Source of the DNA: Lachnospiraceae bacterium UBA7060
GTDB lineage: Bacteria > Bacillota > Clostridia > Lachnospirales > Lachnospiraceae
Length of the DNA stretch: 33,954 nucleotides
Direction of reading: 5' to 3'
Assembly (NCBI GenBank): GCA_002493835.1
Contig: DLAA01000035.1
Location: forward strand, 6,212-40,165
Each line of letters begins with the position of its first letter. The stretch's first letter is position 1. Of this stretch, positions 31,505 through 33,954 are shown piece after piece. Under the pieces are notes generated by a model. That model was given only the letters and a program-made list of their open reading frames with translations, did no database searches and was not told the DNA's origin. Position numbers and translations under genes: made by a program.

Positions 31505-31533
31505 TTGTCTTGACGATTTTTTTCATATATAAT
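31505..31533 (+). promoter_or_regulatory. Promoter for ispG
   Basis: TTGTCT (31505-31510) and TATAAT (31528-31533) are spaced by 17 bp. Transcription would start near 31540, just before the hairpin array, giving a leader of about 155 nt before the ispG ATG. Confidence 0.65.
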
Positions 31534-31542
31534 AGTGTGAGA

Positions 31543-31663
31543 AGAACTTCTAAAGACGTCCCGCCATAGGACGGGACGCCAAGAAGTTCTAGGAGTTGCT
31601 TTGCAACTCCTTCTCCCGGACGAGCCTGCTCGTCCGTGGATTTTGAGACACAGCGAAACTGTG
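31543..31663 (+). ncRNA. Structured four-hairpin leader upstream of ispG
   Basis: Four stems follow one another. Stem 1: AGAACTTCT (31543-31551) with AGAAGTTCT (31582-31590), enclosing CGTCCCG/CGGGACG (31557-31563 with 31572-31578). Stem 2: AGGAGTTGC/GCAACTCCT (31591-31599 with 31603-31611). Stem 3: CGGACGAG/CTCGTCCG (31617-31624 with 31629-31636). Stem 4: CACAG/CTGTG (31649-31653 with 31659-31663). All are perfect apart from the internal loop in stem 1. None is followed by a T-run. I do not recognise a known riboswitch; it could be a cis-regulatory RNA or a dispersed palindromic repeat. Confidence 0.6.
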
Positions 31664-31695
31664 ACATGGGGGTTAGTGTGACCGAGGAGGCAGAT

Positions 31696-32757
31696 ATGAA
31701 AAACCATAGAGAGAAGACGAAAGTAATTACAATAGGCGATAGAAAAATAGGCGGGGGCAGTCCGATCTTGATTCAGTCCATGACGAATACGGCGACAGAG
31801 GATGTGGAAGCGACGGTTGCACAGATCTTGCGCTTGGAGAAAGCGGGATGTGAGATCATTCGTTGTACGGTGCCGACTGCTGAGGCGGCGTCAGCCCTTG
31901 CAAAAATTAAGAAACGAATACACATTCCGCTGGTGGCGGATGTTCATTTTGACTACAAGATGGCCATTGCGGCAGTGGAGAATGGCGCAGACAAGATCCG
32001 CATCAATCCTGGGAATATCGGCACGAGGGAGAAAGTGGCGGCGGTGGTTGCAGCAGCTAAGGAGAGGAATGTTCCCATTCGTGTGGGCGTGAACAGTGGG
32101 TCTTTGGAGCGTGAACTGGTGGAGAAATACCAAGGTGTGACGGCCAAAGGGCTGGTGGAGAGCGCGCTTGATAAGGTGAGAATTATCGAGGACTGCGGAT
32201 ATGACAACTTAGTTATCAGTATTAAATCCTCAGACGTGATGATGTGTGTCCGGGCGCATGAGCTTTTGGCCGAAAAGACGAACTATCCACTGCATGTGGG
32301 AATCACAGAGTCGGGGACGGTGACGAGCGGCAATATAAAGTCGGCCATCGGGCTTGGTATTATTTTAAACCAAGGGATAGGTGACACGATACGGGTGTCG
32401 CTGACCGGGGATCCTGTGGAAGAGATCAAATCTGCGAAACTGATACTTAAGACGCTGGGGCTTAGAAGGGGCGGCATTGAGGTAGTGTCCTGCCCGACCT
32501 GCGGGCGGACCAAGATTGATCTGATCAAGCTGGCAGGAGAGGTGGAGGAGATGGTGCAGGACATTCCGTTGGACATCAAGGTGGCGGTTATGGGCTGTGC
32601 GGTGAACGGTCCTGGGGAGGCAAAGGAAGCCGACATCGGCATTGCCGGAGGAATAGGCGAAGGACTGTTGATTAAAAAGGGAGAAATCGTGAGGAAGGTG
32701 CCGGAAAAAGAGCTTTTAGACACCTTGCGGGAGGAGCTTTTGCACTGGAATGAGTAA
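31696..32757 (+). CDS. ispG: 4-hydroxy-3-methylbut-2-en-1-yl diphosphate synthase
   Basis: IspG (GcpE) is the [4Fe-4S] enzyme that converts MEcPP to HMBPP, the penultimate step of the MEP pathway. The 353-residue length fits the bacterial form. The cluster ligands are visible: Cys266 and Cys269 in SCPTCGR, Cys301 in GCAVNGPGE and Glu308 in the same stretch. The N-terminal half has QSMTNTATEDVEATVAQI and ADVHFDYKMA. I start at ATG 31696 because GAGGAGG is 5 nt upstream. It has its own promoter and a structured leader. It overlaps polC by 8 nt, so polC is likely translated from the same message. Confidence 0.97.
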   Translation: MKNHREKTKVITIGDRKIGGGSPILIQSMTNTATEDVEATVAQILRLEKAGCEIIRCTVPTAEAASALAKIKKRIHIPLVADVHFDYKMAIAAVENGADKIRINPGNIGTREKVAAVVAAAKERNVPIRVGVNSGSLERELVEKYQGVTAKGLVESALDKVRIIEDCGYDNLVISIKSSDVMMCVRAHELLAEKTNYPLHVGITESGTVTSGNIKSAIGLGIILNQGIGDTIRVSLTGDPVEEIKSAKLILKTLGLRRGGIEVVSCPTCGRTKIDLIKLAGEVEEMVQDIPLDIKVAVMGCAVNGPGEAKEADIGIAGGIGEGLLIKKGEIVRKVPEKELLDTLREELLHWNE

Positions 32758-33954
32758 ATCTTTTTTTGAGGTATTTCCCTCATTAAAACTGGATACAGGA
32801 TTGCAGGATTTGTTCGAAAATGTCGCAGTGGAGAGAGTGACGAGCACCAAGCGGAAGGATTTTCTGCGTGTTTACATTGCTGCAGATCATCTGATCAGCA
32901 AGGAGGATGTGTTTCGAGTAGAGCGGGAAATCGGGAGGCAGTTTTTTCCGAACATGTCTATCGTTATCAAGTTCTACGAGCGCTTTACACTTTCCGCCCA
33001 GTACAATCCTGAGAAGTTGATGGATGCGTACAGAGAAAGTATTCTTCTGGAATTGAAAGAGACTTCGCCTGTGGAGTACAGTCTTTTCAAGCGGGCCGAC
33101 GTGACTTTTGAGGGGGAACGGATGCAGCTTACCTTGGAGGATACGGTGTTTGGCCGGGAGAAAGCGGGAGAACTGGCGCGCATTTTGGAGAAAATATATA
33201 ATGAGCGCTGCCGGATTCCGATACAGGTAGATGTGGCTTATAAGGAGAAGACGCCGCGTAGAGGCTATGAAGAGGATGAACGACGGCTGGCCATACAGGT
33301 GGCGGAGATTTCTGCCAGAGCGGGCTTTCATGTACAGATGAAAGGGGCTGCTCTGTCCCCGGGGAGTGATGAGAAAGAGGAGGATGAAGGAACGAAAGCA
33401 AGAAGCGTGCAGCAGGCTGATTCCGGACATCTTGCGCACACTTCCTTGGAGGCGCCGGCGGGGGCGTCTCGTCGAATGTCAAAATCTGCGGCGGGAAGTA
33501 GAGAGAAATCTGATTTTAAGCGGCCTTTAAAGCGTTCAGACAATCCCGATGTTATTTATGGCAGGGATTTTGATGAGGATGCCATGCCCATTGAGGAGAT
33601 TATTGGTGAGATGGGGGAGGTGGTTATCCGTGGGAAGGTGATCCGGTCGGACAAGCGGGAGATCAAGAATGAGAGGACAATCTTGATCTATGATATCACG
33701 GATTACACGGATACCATGACAGTAAAGTTTTTCGTTCGAAATGATCAGGTGAAAGAAATAACGGATGTTATGAAAGATGGCACTTTTGTCAAACTGAAAG
33801 GGATGACCGCTCTCGACAAGTTTGACCACGAGTTGAATATTGGTTCGCTGGCTGGGATCAAGAAGATACCAGACTTTACGACCTCGAGAGAGGACAGAAG
33901 CGTCAGAAAGCGGGTGGAACTACACTGTCACACGAAGATGAGCGATATGGACGG
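32750..33954 (+). CDS. polC: DNA polymerase III PolC-type, alpha subunit (3' partial)
   Basis: PolC is the main replicative polymerase of low-GC Gram-positives and carries its own 3'-5' exonuclease. Only the first 401 codons are in the window; the frame is open at the right edge. Seen here are the N-terminal domain (starting MSKSFFEVFPSL), a variable charged linker (about residues 200-260), the OB-fold (about 275-375; EVVIRGKVIRSDKRE, ILIYDITDYTDTMTVKFFV) and the first residues of the PHP domain, KRVELHCHTKMSDMD. The exonuclease and polymerase domains lie beyond the window. The ATG at 32750 overlaps the end of ispG, with GGGAGGAG about 13 nt upstream. Confidence 0.95.
   Translation, partial: MSKSFFEVFPSLKLDTGLQDLFENVAVERVTSTKRKDFLRVYIAADHLISKEDVFRVEREIGRQFFPNMSIVIKFYERFTLSAQYNPEKLMDAYRESILLELKETSPVEYSLFKRADVTFEGERMQLTLEDTVFGREKAGELARILEKIYNERCRIPIQVDVAYKEKTPRRGYEEDERRLAIQVAEISARAGFHVQMKGAALSPGSDEKEEDEGTKARSVQQADSGHLAHTSLEAPAGASRRMSKSAAGSREKSDFKRPLKRSDNPDVIYGRDFDEDAMPIEEIIGEMGEVVIRGKVIRSDKREIKNERTILIYDITDYTDTMTVKFFVRNDQVKEITDVMKDGTFVKLKGMTALDKFDHELNIGSLAGIKKIPDFTTSREDRSVRKRVELHCHTKMSDMD

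Noticed and set aside
31292..31513. Frame overlapping the kinase 3' end that contains KFCTACGE, resembling a zinc ribbon
   Set aside because: Only one Cys pair is present, it is out of frame with the kinase, and no second pair follows; treated as chance unless orthologous kinases show such a tail.
31473..31667. Minus-strand frame across the ispG leader, including a 17-residue stretch starting MKKIVKTTKEIANRLGA
   Set aside because: The stretch looks protein-like but stops at once, has no good ribosome binding site, and the rest is created by the palindromes.

Overview
The window is a chromosomal segment from a low-to-mid GC Gram-positive anaerobe, most likely a member of the Clostridia close to Lachnospiraceae. 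This rests on the Firmicutes gene orders at both ends, the strong AGGAGG-type ribosome binding sites, several TTG/GTG starts, TTGACA/TATAAT-type promoters, the MEP isoprenoid pathway and a PolC replicase. Family and genus are inferred. Every supported gene is on the + strand.

Region 1 (1-8752) is a conserved translation and secretion block. It runs rpsP (5' cut by the window), khpA, rimM, trmD, rplS, a type I signal peptidase, rbgA/ylqF, a second signal peptidase, rnhB, a FliK-like protein (ylqG-like), an FlhB C-terminal-domain homologue (ylqH-like), yraN and pgeF/ylmD. The order closely follows the Bacillus subtilis rpsP-ylqH region.

Region 2 (about 8753-22342) is accessory. It opens with a NifX/NifB-like protein carrying a His/Cys-rich tail, closed by a very strong terminator. 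Next is a TetR regulator whose promoter holds two copies of TTGAC-N6-GTCAA, followed by a CPA2-type cation/proton antiporter, an ApbE flavin transferase and a 649-residue membrane redox protein. That last protein has NapH/NosR-like membrane cysteines, two [4Fe-4S] motifs and two FMN-binding domains joined by five near-identical 12-residue repeats. Together these look like a flavinylated trans-membrane electron-transfer unit co-regulated with an antiporter. A chemosensory cluster follows: a FIST sensor protein next to a soluble receptor signalling protein, a dCache chemoreceptor overlapping the gene of a substrate-binding lipoprotein, and an sCache chemoreceptor. No cheA/cheW or transporter subunits lie nearby.

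Region 3 (22343-33954) is an envelope and isoprenoid block: a NodB-type polysaccharide deacetylase with a bactofilin, then pyrH, frr, uppS, cdsA, dxr, rseP, a PP2C phosphatase with a soluble Ser/Thr kinase, ispG and the 5' part of polC. uppS, cdsA, dxr and ispG link isoprenoid precursor supply to lipid carrier and phospholipid synthesis. The kinase/phosphatase pair is inserted between rseP and ispG, and ispG has its own promoter and a leader with four hairpins.

No tRNA, rRNA, CRISPR array, insertion sequence or phage gene was recognised. The most noteworthy items are the FMN/Fe-S/antiporter operon, the split FIST + receptor pair, the receptor + binding-protein pair, the structured ispG leader and the dual-operator tetR promoter.
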